DNA of 64,000 nucleotides from Sorghum bicolor (Eukaryota; Streptophyta; Magnoliopsida; Poales; Poaceae): positions 43,446,396 to 43,510,395 of the forward strand of contig NC_012876.2 of NCBI RefSeq assembly GCF_000003195.3. The letters are read 5' to 3'. Below the pieces are notes generated by a model that was not told the DNA's origin, made no database searches, and saw nothing but the letters and a program-made list of their open reading frames with translations. Every line of letters begins with the position of its first letter. Position 1 is the stretch's first letter. Positions 1 through 9,430 of this stretch are shown piece after piece. A program made the position numbers and the translations under genes.

Positions 1-375
1 AACAAAGCTTTGTGGAACTAGTTAAGTGTTAGCATAAATATCTAGCCTTTATCATGTTGAGCCTCCTTAATAAATGTTACTCTCTTTAGTAGGATCATAA
101 ATCTATTTTTATATTTCCATTTTTATAAGACAGGAATATATTTATTTTATTTTTATGCCACCACAGTGAATGTACTTATGGGTTTTATGCCATGAGCATA
201 CTCACATGGGGCTTACTATTTTTAACATTTTTATTTTCTTTTTCAAGATGATATGAACCTGATTAACTAAGCAAACTATTTTAAAATAATTGAAAGGAAA
301 AGGATAACTACCAAGTTTACCTCTTGGCAAGGCGTTCGGTGCTTTTAAGTCCTCCGAACGGGACTCTCCGTTTTC

Positions 376-1562
376 TCAGTCGTCCTGGGATTGGCTGGAT
401 GGCGTAGTCAGTGGTTCCGGTGGAGCCTGCTCTTCATGTATAACTATCTTTTTTCTCCACACCTGACTCGATGCTACGGTCTCCTCAGGACAGTTCTGTT
501 CAAGTTATATGTCTTCAGACCTTACAACTTCTCCATCATAGTCTACCCATCCATCCTTGATGATTTTGCCTTCTCTGGTTACGGTTGCGTCGTTTTCTTC
601 TTGTCCTGACCTGCTTAGAATCTTCAACTATATAGTTAGGGTCAGTAAAATAGCGGCATACCTTGTTAGAGGGGAAGTGCATGTGGACTTCTCTGGTTCC
701 AATCTAGATGATTGCTTTAACAGTGCTGAGGAACGGTCTTCCAAGGATGATGGGTGGATCGTGCTCGTCTTCTCCCATGTCAATAACCTTCAACCTTTCG
801 GAATGTCTGATCTTCCATCTAGAGCTAAATGTATATCGGTTTTAGGGGTATGGTTCCGAACAGGAGTTGATAGGTGACTACGGCCATTATGTTGACGCTT
901 GACCTGGTGTCGCAAAGCGTCTTGTGGAAGTTGTATCTATTAATGGAGCACTGGATGCTTGGGATACCAGAGTCATCCTTTTTGGTCAGGGACGGTGATT
1001 TAAGTCGACGATCTTGACCTCCTTGAACTGCAGTGACCATCTTAGCTGACTTGGTCCACATTTGCTTGTTCTTGTCCCTCCTGTTGGTCCTCTTCCTTGG
1101 TTCATGTAGGGATTGCTCTGAGATTTGTGTAGTCTTGTTCTTGAAGGAAAACGTCTCCTTCCTTCCCTTGATGTAGAAACTGATCTTGGCAGCACTAATG
1201 TACATGATAGCTCCCGAGGTGTTCAGGAATGGCCTCCCTAAGATGACGGGTGCCCTCTCATCAGTACCAGTCTCTATCACCACGAAGTCTGCTGGAGCAT
1301 ATAAGGTACCAACTCGGACGTAGAGGATCTTCAATATTCCCTTTGGGAAACTTAGTGTCCGATCTGCAAGCTGCAAACACATGGCTGTTTCTAATAAAGG
1401 ATGTGTAAAGAATTTTTCATAGAGTACCCTGTGCATAATGTTGACGCTGGAGCCAAAGTCACAGAGTGCTTCTGGGAAGTCCACCATGCCGATGGAGATC
1501 GGGATGACGGGGCGTCCTGGATTGCCTCTCTTGACCGGCAGAAGGTCAGTAATTACTTCCAC
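376..1562 (-). pseudogene. Tandem retropepsin-like (aspartic protease) polyprotein, copy I
   Basis: Two aspartic-protease-like domains are read in order on the minus strand. The first (about 1560-1150) has the active-site stretch CDFGSSVNIM and the later flap/core motif ILGRPFLNTSGA. A basic Lys/Arg/Asn linker follows. The second domain starts at about 960, but its active site reads CDTRSSVNIM, so the glycine of the usual D-[ST]-G triplet has become arginine. The open frame stops at 825 and the rest of domain two and the acidic tail continue in other frames to a TGA at 376-378. Nothing resembling RT follows. Copies C and E show the same layout. It is broken and unlikely to give an active product. 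Confidence 0.7.
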
Positions 1563-3358
1563 AATAGTGTTACTCTAGAAGTTACGTCCTTAAGCATCTC
1601 AGGGCAGTGATTGCCTGACTGTCCAGTATCTCCAGTGTGTTTGTGCTCGTAGATCTAGGTTCTTCACTTGGTGGAGTCTGGGAGTTGTAAAACTCCTTCA
1701 TATTTTGCTCGAAGTGTACCTGCTTATAGAGACAAGGCAGAGATCAAGTGCATGGGCCCTGTTGGTGGAAAACACCAACAGAACCAAAAGTGTATTTGTT
1801 CTTCTCTAACCTTAAGCATAGTGAGCAAGACAAAGTTGATGGATAATAAAATCATGATTGTAGCATTTAAAACATTTGTCAGATCCGATCGCTCAACCTA
1901 ATGGAAAGATAATCTATCTATATTTATGTTGTTTTTTTATGAAATATATCTTCCAAAGATTGAGTGTGCAACATTTTAGGTCATATGATTAGGAGTGTGG
2001 GCTCACAAAGGTAGAAGGACTAAACATATTGAATCGATTGGGTTGGTTAATCTAGAGTTGTAAATCATACATGTTTGTCTCTTTTATCCATGTGAATGCT
2101 AGAAATAAGGAGAAGCTTATAGAAGTGATAGTCAAGTACCTTAAGATGTTACCTTACTTGAAGAGTGATGGTACAGTATCACCTTGTGGAAGCTTTCCTC
2201 TCTTAGCGGTTGTGCATCGTGTTTGTGGCACCCTCCATGGATCATCTCTTGTGAGCTATGTCTTCCTTGTGTAAATTGTTAACCTTCATGCATCTCTCTC
2301 TTTGTCTCCAATGTGAGTTTATCTCAGGACTTCGCAGGTCGATATTGAAAGTTTTCCTACAGGGGTTAGTCCAACAAAATATCCAATATCTACTATAGCA
2401 TACTATCGGCTCAAAAATCAACCTAGACACCATGTCTAATTTGATTTAGGAGGGAATTTTAACCTAAGCATCATGCTTAATTTAAAATCCTTTGGAAGTA
2501 AGATCATCATTCCTAAACTAAGCACCATGCTTAATTAAGAGATAAATGAAACTACTCCAACCTAGACATATACTAAAGCAAATAAAGGTACCATGAGAGC
2601 ATTTATAGAGATCTACTCAAGTGGAGATGAAGTAGTGTGATTAGTATTTAACAAATTGAGCATGTCTCAAAGGTAGGGACAACCAACATAGCAACATGGC
2701 AAAGGATGTTTTTATGTAAAGTACTCCCCCAAGCTTGAATTTTGCAAAATTCAAGTTTGGATGAATTTAATTCAATGTTGTATGATGATTGGTTGTACAT
2801 ACCTTGTGCTTGTCATTCATCTGATCTTCTTGCTCCAATCCTGGAAATGTTAGTGACAAGAATACCCAAAGGAATATTTTTACAATTATCCTGATATGCT
2901 CAACACACAAGGTAATGTTGCAAATAATTAAAAGTTTATGTTATGGTCTGATCAGTGCTTATTTTAGGACGCTAAGCTTGTCCTTGGGAAACCATCAATT
3001 TATGTCAGTGAAGTGGTTTCCCCTCCAACGCTGACCTATATCAAGATCAACTCAACGAGATCTGCAAAATTTATTATAGACATATGCATCGACAACCGCC
3101 CTTTTAAAGTTTTTATGAATAGAAAGGAAGAGGGGGTTGGAGATCTCGAATGTGGTGATGTTGGAGAGACCAATGGATTGTGAAGATGTTGCATATGAGC
3201 ATGGAGTAAGTGAAGTGGCTATGAAATAAATTCCATGCTCATTAATGCTTAGAGTGAAATCCATGTGGTATGGTGAAAGTGATAAGGTGAGTGTGGTAAA
3301 AAAGGAAAAGAAAAAGGATACACGGATGACTTGGTTTGAAACTAGCACAGCTACCGTT
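1563..3358 (-). other. Leader and intervening region of copy I without a supported gene
   Basis: This 1.8 kb lies between the primer site and the protease region. It matches 46067-47828 of copy C. In copy E gag occupies the equivalent place, but no gag-like frame is seen here. A 98-codon frame at 3052-3348 is open in both I and C, but it changes mostly at amino-acid-altering positions between copies, so I do not call it a gene. Confidence 0.5.
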
Positions 3359-3375
3359 CCCCGGCAACGGCGCCA
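3359..3375 (-). promoter_or_regulatory. Primer binding site, tRNA-Asp type (copy I)
   Basis: On the minus strand the site reads TGGCGCCGTTGCCGGGG. This is complementary to the 3' end, with CCA, of plant tRNA-Asp(GTC), the primer commonly used by Athila/Tat elements. It starts 7 bases inside the LTR edge at 3383, which fixes this LTR as the 5' LTR and the element as minus-strand. Confidence 0.85.
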
Positions 3376-3382
3376 GAAAGCT

Positions 3383-4661
3383 TGTTGGGTATTTTAAACG
3401 CAAACAGAAAAATCCGCAAGCACACGGATACCGATGTAGCTTTCACCCGGGAGTATTCCAGAGTATCGATTTTCCACAGAGAACATGAGTGTACTAATTA
3501 AGATCCAAAATCACCCAAGGATAACTATATAATTATTTTTGGTGGGAAGAGAGGAAGTTTCCTGAGAGTTCTCTAGTTGATCTAAGAATCAAGAATTACT
3601 TCAAGATTATCTATATCGGGACGTCAGAGCAGTAACCACAGAAAGAGATGAGAAGGGGGCTAGGAAGGTCTGACTACGGTCCTACAAACACCGATCCGAA
3701 CGTGGTGGAATACGTCAACCGTTAGGGCTGTCACTACCCTAGGGCTACCACAACAATCCGCAGGATTGGGTGCAATTCCAGGTAATTGCAAGACTAAACA
3801 CCACGTCTAATCTATTAATTACTACTCTAGCGTTATAAAGACTAGAGCACTTGATGCAAGCAGGAATCCAATAAATAACTTGAATGTAAATAAAAGTAAT
3901 TAAAGAACTCAGGATTATGAATTGAAGAACCTGGAGAACGATGAAGAACGAACCAGATGCTACAAAAGTATAATGTTGAGGAAGATCCGACAGATCCGGC
4001 TCCTCCTCCGCTCTCCTCTTCTCTCTCCCTATTTTCTAGATTACAACTAGAACTAACTAGAACTAGAACTAGAGGAACTAGAACTAGAACTAGATGAACT
4101 AGAACTAGAACTAGATGAACTAGAGGTAGAACTAGAAGAACTAGAGGGATCCTCTCTACTTGGATGAAGAATTGAAACCCTAACTTTGATTCTGTAGAAG
4201 AGGTATGCTCTCCAGGGGCCAGGGGGCCTTGCTTATATAGTCTTTTCAGATGAATCTGGGCCGTCGAATCGAACCGACATTAATCGCACGGTTTTCCTTG
4301 GTTCCTTAGGTCGGTGGAGCACGATCCGCGAAGTTGAAGCTGATTGGTTACTGTAGCTGGGCGGGCACCCAAGGGACTTGGGCGGGCGCCCTGCCCCCGG
4401 GCCCGATTGGCCTCCCGTTCGTTCCCGTGGCTTCTAGAGTCTTCTAGATGGTAGAAAATTGCACGGCACGTTAATATCTCTATGTAAACCCGACGTGTGG
4501 ACCTTTCTTTCATATTTCCTGATAACCCCCTGCAGAAATAGACAAACACCAAAACTCGTGGAATTCTGTCAGATAAAACCCTAAGTCTAGGTGTTGGCTG
4601 CATATAAGTCTTTTTCCATGATTAGTTGATGCTTAAATGTGAGCATTATGGACCGTCAACA
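3383..4661 (-). repeat. 5' LTR of copy I (about 1.28 kb)
   Basis: The LTR begins TGTTGACGGTCC and ends ATACCCAACA on the minus strand, the normal TG..CA termini extended to TGTTG..CAACA. It carries a TATA-like stretch on the minus strand near 4235 (complement of CTTATATAGTC) and a short tandem array of GAACTA units at 4044-4146. Its counterpart in C is 47853-49132, of nearly equal length. Confidence 0.88.
4044..4146. repeat. GAACTA-type minisatellite inside the Athila-like LTR
   Basis: About 100 bp of repeated aactag/gaacta hexamers with gatgaacta variants. The same array is at about 48516-48616 in the right LTR of C. Most of it is gone from the left LTR of C, so it appears to be a deletion-prone point. 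Confidence 0.85.
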
Positions 4662-4841
4662 ATGGGTCGATCCATGACAGTTTAAGTGTCGATAACACCC
4701 CTATCGGCTGGATTAAAATGTATCCGGGACTGAGTATGATGTTTTTTTAAAAGAGATAGATGCCAATAACAGTCCTATAGGCTAGACCAAAATAATTAGA
4801 AGTTTCTGAAGGCAGAACAAAACATGTCGCCGATGAAGAGC

Positions 4842-7800
4842 TTATACATTTAGGAGAGCTTGGATAGTCGATATGGCACGCAGATGGATTTGATCGGCTT
4901 CTTCTATCTCTTTGATGTCTTCATCGGTAGAGCCCTCCACTGGCTTCAACTTCTTCTTCATCTGCAATGCTTTGCGGGCTTGGATGTTTCGTTCTTGCTA
5001 GAGAGTCTTGATCATTTCGGGCAGTTGACTTTCCTCTTGCTGAGCTTGAGAGAGGGCCACTTCTACTTGCTTGAGCTCTGCCAATAGGGCTTCCCTTTTT
5101 GCCGACAGATCGGAAATCTTCTGCATTAATGTCTCCACTGAGGACTGTAGGATGCCAATGCTCTTGTGCTTCTAATCGGCAAGGCGTTTCACTTGCATTA
5201 CCTCCTCTGAGAGTTGGGCATGGGTGGCTCTATCGGTGAGGCGTTGGGTGGCCTTTTGGTACTGAAGCTGACGGCTCTCCAAGTTTGCAGCCTGGAAGAG
5301 GATTTCTTCAGCGTCGGCGGGGATTTGACCTCTGAGAGCTTTGAATAGAGTTTTGGCTGGGTCAGAGTCATCAACTAATTGAGCAGTGTCCTGATGAAGT
5401 ACGGCCAACAGATCTTCTAGCTTTGCTCTGATTTCTGCCGATGAAATCCCCACTGCTTGGGAAGAGCTTGCTTCCTCGCCTTCGTCATTAGAAATTTCGA
5501 TGGCAAAGGAAAACAAGCTATCCGGAGAGTCTTGTTCCTGGAGAAAAAATAAGATAAGTTATTTGGTGATCAAGTATTAGTAATGTGAAAGATAGAGATC
5601 AAATGATTTCCTTGTTTCAGAGCTATCTCTCGCCTCTGGCTAGTTGAGACCGATGGTATCACAGTTTGATCGGCTGGTGTTGCCGATGGCACAATATCAG
5701 CTGAAAAATTAATAAAGATAATTATAAGTTGGAAAAATAAATCCATCGGCAATGATTTCGTAGACAGTACTTTACCTTGAGGGGGTGCAGTGCTTATCTG
5801 AATTGAGGAGACTACCGATGCTATGATTGAACCCACTGGATCGGCAGTCTGCTCACGTACATCGGCTGATGTCTCTTCTGGCTGCGGTGCTTCTTGCGGC
5901 TGAGGTGGAGATGGTGCTTGCTATATCTGAACTTCTGGTTATGAAGGGGACGATTCCACATGAATCGGTGACCCTGGAGGAGGAGGAGGAGGCGCTGTTG
6001 TCTTCTGGCGTTTTTCTTGTGACTTGGTGTTTTTGGGGCCTTTTCTCTTTACCTTGCTAGACTCGGGGGCATCGACACTCGCCTTGGTACTTCTGTTCTT
6101 TACCGATCTGCCAGTTTGCTGATGCAACAACGAAAGTTTCATAAGTACAAATGTAACAGAGCATTGATGAAATTTTGGTTGAGTTAATGAAAGTTACCGA
6201 TGAAGTTCCCATGGCAGCCGATGTATCCTGAAAAGGCTGTGTAAGTATTGAATGGAATCGGTATAAATTGAAGAAGTCAAGAGTTTACCTTGAAAGCTTG
6301 TGCCAAAGCAGCAGCTGCGACTGATGGAGATGTCTTGGCTCGTTTAGTGGTGACCTTCTTGAAGCGCACGTTCCGGTGCATTAAAGCCGCCAAGCTTGGT
6401 GCATTGTTGCCGATCAGAGAGATCGGGCCCGATGGGAGCAGTTCGATCGGCTTTCCGCTCCTGCTGACTGTCGGTGGTGTATCATCGACCTGCTTAAAAG
6501 GGAGGAAGTAAGTTACTAATAAAAATAAAAGCAATAGAAGGATTGAGGCATCGGTTGCAGACTTATAGTGTTCTCGGGGACTTTGTACTTGGGGTCGATC
6601 ATACCGCGGTATGTAAGGGCCGATCTGCAGAACAGGTGCTCTTTCTACTCCGTCCACCACTGTTTGTATGCCTGGGTGATGAAGAGAGCTAGGATCCAAG
6701 CCGATAAATCAATGTCTGATGTATCGGCATTTGGTGGGAGTTGAGCTATTCTGATCCACTCAAGACCACTGGTGATGACCTCCCTTGGCTTCACCACATC
6801 GGCGTAGCAGAGTGCAATCGGTAGCTGTCCAAAGGCCAGCTGACGGGCCAATGCCAATGGGTTGTAGAACTCATAGGTGAGATTGGAGGCCTTTCCACTA
6901 CTGAAGAAGTTTACCGGTATAGCTCTCGGAGTGATAATTGCCATCATCAGATCGTGGTCCTTGTTGAGGGCATTGTCGAAGGGGTGGAAAGTGAGTGGGA
7001 ATCTGGTCTCTGTATCCTCATAGGGCATCCATGCCCGCTGGTGTTTGGTCAGACCCTCATAGAGAGTCTGGAAGAATCGGCTGACCTAGTCTTCATTCCC
7101 ACCAGTGCTAGGTAAAACTATGGCAGCTTCACCATAGTTCAAAGGGGGGCGAGTTGCCGATTCTTCCTCATCCAGTTCATAATCTTCGGCTATGTCTCTA
7201 GGGAAGCGTTGTGAGAAGGGGTTGAATCCAAGGCGCTTATGCATGTGAACGCTAAGCCACATATTAATGAACCACCAGGGACCTCCCAAGTTACCGATGG
7301 ATTGGCCTAGCAAGAGTTTCTCAGCTACTTGGTGGAGGAGGTGGTAGACAGAGCCAAGCAAATATCGGCCAAGAGGAAATCGACCACCATTGGCCAATCT
7401 CTCTACTGCCAATGGATGGACAGAGGTTGGCCCTGCTGATCGGCCGCAGAATACAAATTTATCCAGCCACATATTTAGAAAAATGACATGTTCCCTTTCA
7501 CCAACAGATCCTGTTTTTTGGTACTTCTGAATGTACCCAGACCAATCGCCGATGCTGCGAGTTTCCACCTTAGAACTAGGCTTATTATCAAACAGATGAC
7601 TGCTATCGGCAGTTGATATATCTAAGCCAGTGAGCATAAGCACATCGGCAAGAGTAGGAGAAGCAGGACCATGGCCGAACACAAAAGCATTAAGGGTGTC
7701 TGACCAAAACTATGAGGCAGCTATTAGCAGCGACTCGTTCTTCTCCATATCGGCAATGGATAGCCTAATGCATTGGTCCAATTTTCGCTCACCCCACTGG

Positions 7801-8182
7801 ACTTCATTTGAATTACAGATTCTCAAGAACCCGTCTTTCCATCCCTTGGTGGGGCTGGGCCAGGAACGGAAAGCATCTTTCCACAGATCTAAGGAGAAAT
7901 TTTCGACTCTAAAAGGGATCCTATTTGTCTCTGCGTTTATCAGATCGGTGGGATCTGGGTTTCCCAATGGACCGAGACACTGAGAGTGTTGTTGATCGGT
8001 AGGAATCACAATCTTGTTAGCTAACTCCTAGAGGGTTTGAAGTTTGAAGGAACAAGAAAAGAGGAAAAAGGGGAAAAAAGGAGTACTCAGTAAACAAATT
8101 TGCAGATGAACAGGAGTACAGCAAAAGAATAAAAAGAAGGGGATGGTAAGTTGACCTCAGGGACGACGAAGTTGATGGCCAT
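4842..8182 (-). pseudogene. Antisense spliced gene with plant mobile domain (PMD) and C-terminal coiled coil
   Basis: Exon 1 runs from ATG 8182 to 8156 (MAINFVVPE), with donor GT at 8155. The acceptor is CTCTAG and exon 2 starts at 8027. Exon 2 carries the PMD (aminotransferase-like plant mobile domain, PF10536 type): FWSDTLNAFVFGHG near 7700, FLNMWLDKFVF near 7470, GRYLLGSVYHLLHQ near 7350. Later exons begin after acceptors at about 6491, 6230, 6116 and elsewhere, encoding a Lys- and Pro-rich stretch. The last exon (about 5537-4842) is acidic, then a long heptad-like coiled coil ending at TAA 4842-4844. In-frame stops at 7710-7712, 7086-7088, 6645-6647, near 5930 and at 5172-5174 break it. 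Exon joins are read by eye. The PMD call is firm, the exact exons less so. Confidence 0.72.
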
Positions 8183-8301
8183 TTCTTCCCGGAGGAAGGA
8201 AGAGATCGGAGTTCTTGAGGTTCTCGAACAGTGCCACCGCCAGGAGGGTGGATTTGAGCCTGTAGAATGATAGGATGGAAGAAGCGTACCAGACAAGGAG
8301 G

Positions 8302-8309
8302 TATTTATA
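8302..8309 (-). promoter_or_regulatory. TATA box of the antisense PMD gene
   Basis: The minus strand reads CTATAAATAC here, about 120 bases upstream of the exon-1 ATG at 8182, the distance expected for a plant promoter with a short leader. It points away from the 3' LTR. The antisense gene therefore looks equipped with its own promoter. Confidence 0.6.
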
Positions 8310-8459
8310 GGACAAAAAGGGCAGGGTCAAATCTGACTTATCTCTTTGCCGCATCCATGAAATCTGAGGGTGTTCAGGTGAATATGGTAACTGTTCGCAC
8401 GATAATCAAGGGATTGCGCAGGTGATTTGACAGCAAGTGGTAGTTTTAAAGATATCTTA

Positions 8460-8990
8460 CTGCATAAAGATCGCCTGGTCGGTGCATCGGCAGTCTTCTC
8501 TAACGGTAATATTGCCGATGAGCACATTGCCGATGAGCACATTATGGAGAGATTTGGTTTGATTCGAGGTACATGCTGTAAAACCGAGCTGAGGTTGTTC
8601 AGATTCGGTGATTAATTACCAATCAGAAGGAGTAATTGTGGAAAGGCGCCATTACTGTGGAGAATTTCGAAGCATTAATGATTTTATACTGTGAAATTGG
8701 GGGGCATGTGTTGACACCGTTTTTGGACACATATCTCTGAGTACGTATCTGGAGTTAATAAGGAGTAGATCGGCAAGCAGGAAAATGGTGGCTGGTTTGC
8801 AGATGAATTGCCGATGGGGTTGGTGCCGATGCGAGAACGACGGGATATGACTGAGTCCAGGAAATAGTGATAGGATCGTGCCGATGACTAGCACTGATGA
8901 TTGCCGATGACGGAGAAAGGCGGTCTGCCGATGGCCATGGAGGAAGATGCAGGGGTTGCCGATTGGCTCATAACCGTCTACCGATCGGTC
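8460..8990. promoter_or_regulatory. GCCGAT-rich region between the antisense promoter and the LTR promoter of T2
   Basis: GCCGAT or its complement recurs about every 20-40 bases in this stretch, for example near 8811, 8825, 8880, 8903, 8928 and 8958. A 15-bp direct repeat containing GCCGATGAGCAC stands at about 8512-8541. It lies between the TATA box at 8302 (leftward) and the LTR TATA at 9104 (rightward). A regulatory role is inference. Confidence 0.45.
8694..8708 (+). promoter_or_regulatory. Polypurine tract of T2
   Basis: A G-run, AATTGGGGGGCATG, lies directly before TGTTGACACC of the LTR. This is the plus-strand primer position and sets T2 as a plus-strand element with its 3' LTR to the right. 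Confidence 0.75.
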
Positions 8991-9430
8991 GTGGAGGACA
9001 ATTTAATGTTTTCCTTAGTTATTAGAGTTCGTTTTGTTTACGGATTCCGTTTAATTTGGAATTCGAGTTCTAGTCGTGTCTGGTTGTAGTTCTTTGGGAC
9101 AGGGTATAAATCTAGACCCCGTGGCAATGTAACAGATCAATCAATCAAACACAAGTTTTTACACATATTCCAGCATCTACTTTTTTCGACGACATCGTCA
9201 TATTTTCCTTTTACTACGAGTTCTTAGGAATTCGTCGAGTTAAACTCGGCGTGTTCTCAGGTTCCGCGTGAGCACCTCTTGGCCGTGACATCCGGGCGCA
9301 TCGCTGTTGTCGGAACCAAAGTGTTCGAGTTACCACCTGTCTCGATTGTATGGTCAAATCGGCTGGCACGCCTTAACGTTTGAATCGGGTATTAGCCCTT
9401 TGTGTTTGCAGATCAGCTTTTGCACCAACA
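8709..9430 (+). repeat. 3' LTR of T2 (722 bp)
   Basis: It starts TGTTGACACCG and ends TTGCACCAACA. A TATA box, GTATAAATC, is at 9104-9112, followed by a pyrimidine/CAAT-rich leader typical of an LTR transcription start. The U3 part is dense in GCCGAT motifs. The base after it resumes the LTR of element A, so the boundary is sharp. Confidence 0.8.

Larger units (their letters stand above)
1..4661 (-). mobile_element. Athila/Tat-like non-autonomous LTR retrotransposon, copy I (partial)
   Basis: The right part of a Ty3/gypsy-type element lying on the minus strand. Its 5' LTR is 3383-4661, a tRNA-Asp-type primer site follows at 3359-3375, then a leader of about 1.8 kb, then a two-domain aspartic-protease region. 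The window opens inside the element, so its 3' LTR is off to the left. The sequence parallels copy C (44518-49132) along its whole length with only scattered differences. No reverse transcriptase, RNase H, integrase or gag is visible, so it would need proteins from elsewhere. Its right edge abuts T2 directly, which suggests I inserted into T2. The matching target duplication cannot be checked in this window. Confidence 0.85.
4662..9430 (+). mobile_element. T2: Tat-type Ty3/gypsy element, 3' end with antisense gene and 3' LTR
   Basis: The right end is a plus-strand 3' LTR (8709-9430) preceded by a polypurine tract. Left of it, on the opposite strand, lies a multi-exon gene with a plant mobile domain. 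An antisense gene between pol and the 3' LTR is a known feature of grass Tat-lineage elements. The gag-pol half is not in the window. It should lie left of copy I if I inserted into T2. T2 itself sits inside the left LTR of element A, since the sequence from 9431 matches the interior of the related LTR at 49672. The whole element is unusually rich in GCCGAT/ATCGGC hexamers. Confidence 0.72.

Noticed and set aside
2071..2274. 67-codon plus-strand ORF with a near copy at 46541-46744
   Set aside because: It is antisense to the element, short, without motif, and conserved only because copies I and C are close relatives throughout.
3052..3348. 98-codon minus-strand ORF next to the primer site, also open in copy C (47522-47818)
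   Set aside because: Between the two copies about seven of eight changed codons alter the amino acid, as expected for non-coding drift, and no domain is recognisable.
3359..3375. tRNA-like sequence CCCCGGCAACGGCGCCA
   Set aside because: Only the 3' tRNA end complement is present at LTR edges. It is a primer binding site, not a tRNA gene.
4842..8182. Possible host PMD gene
   Set aside because: It is bounded by T2's LTR and polypurine tract and sits in the known antisense slot of Tat elements, and it carries several stops. Transposon cargo is the simpler reading.
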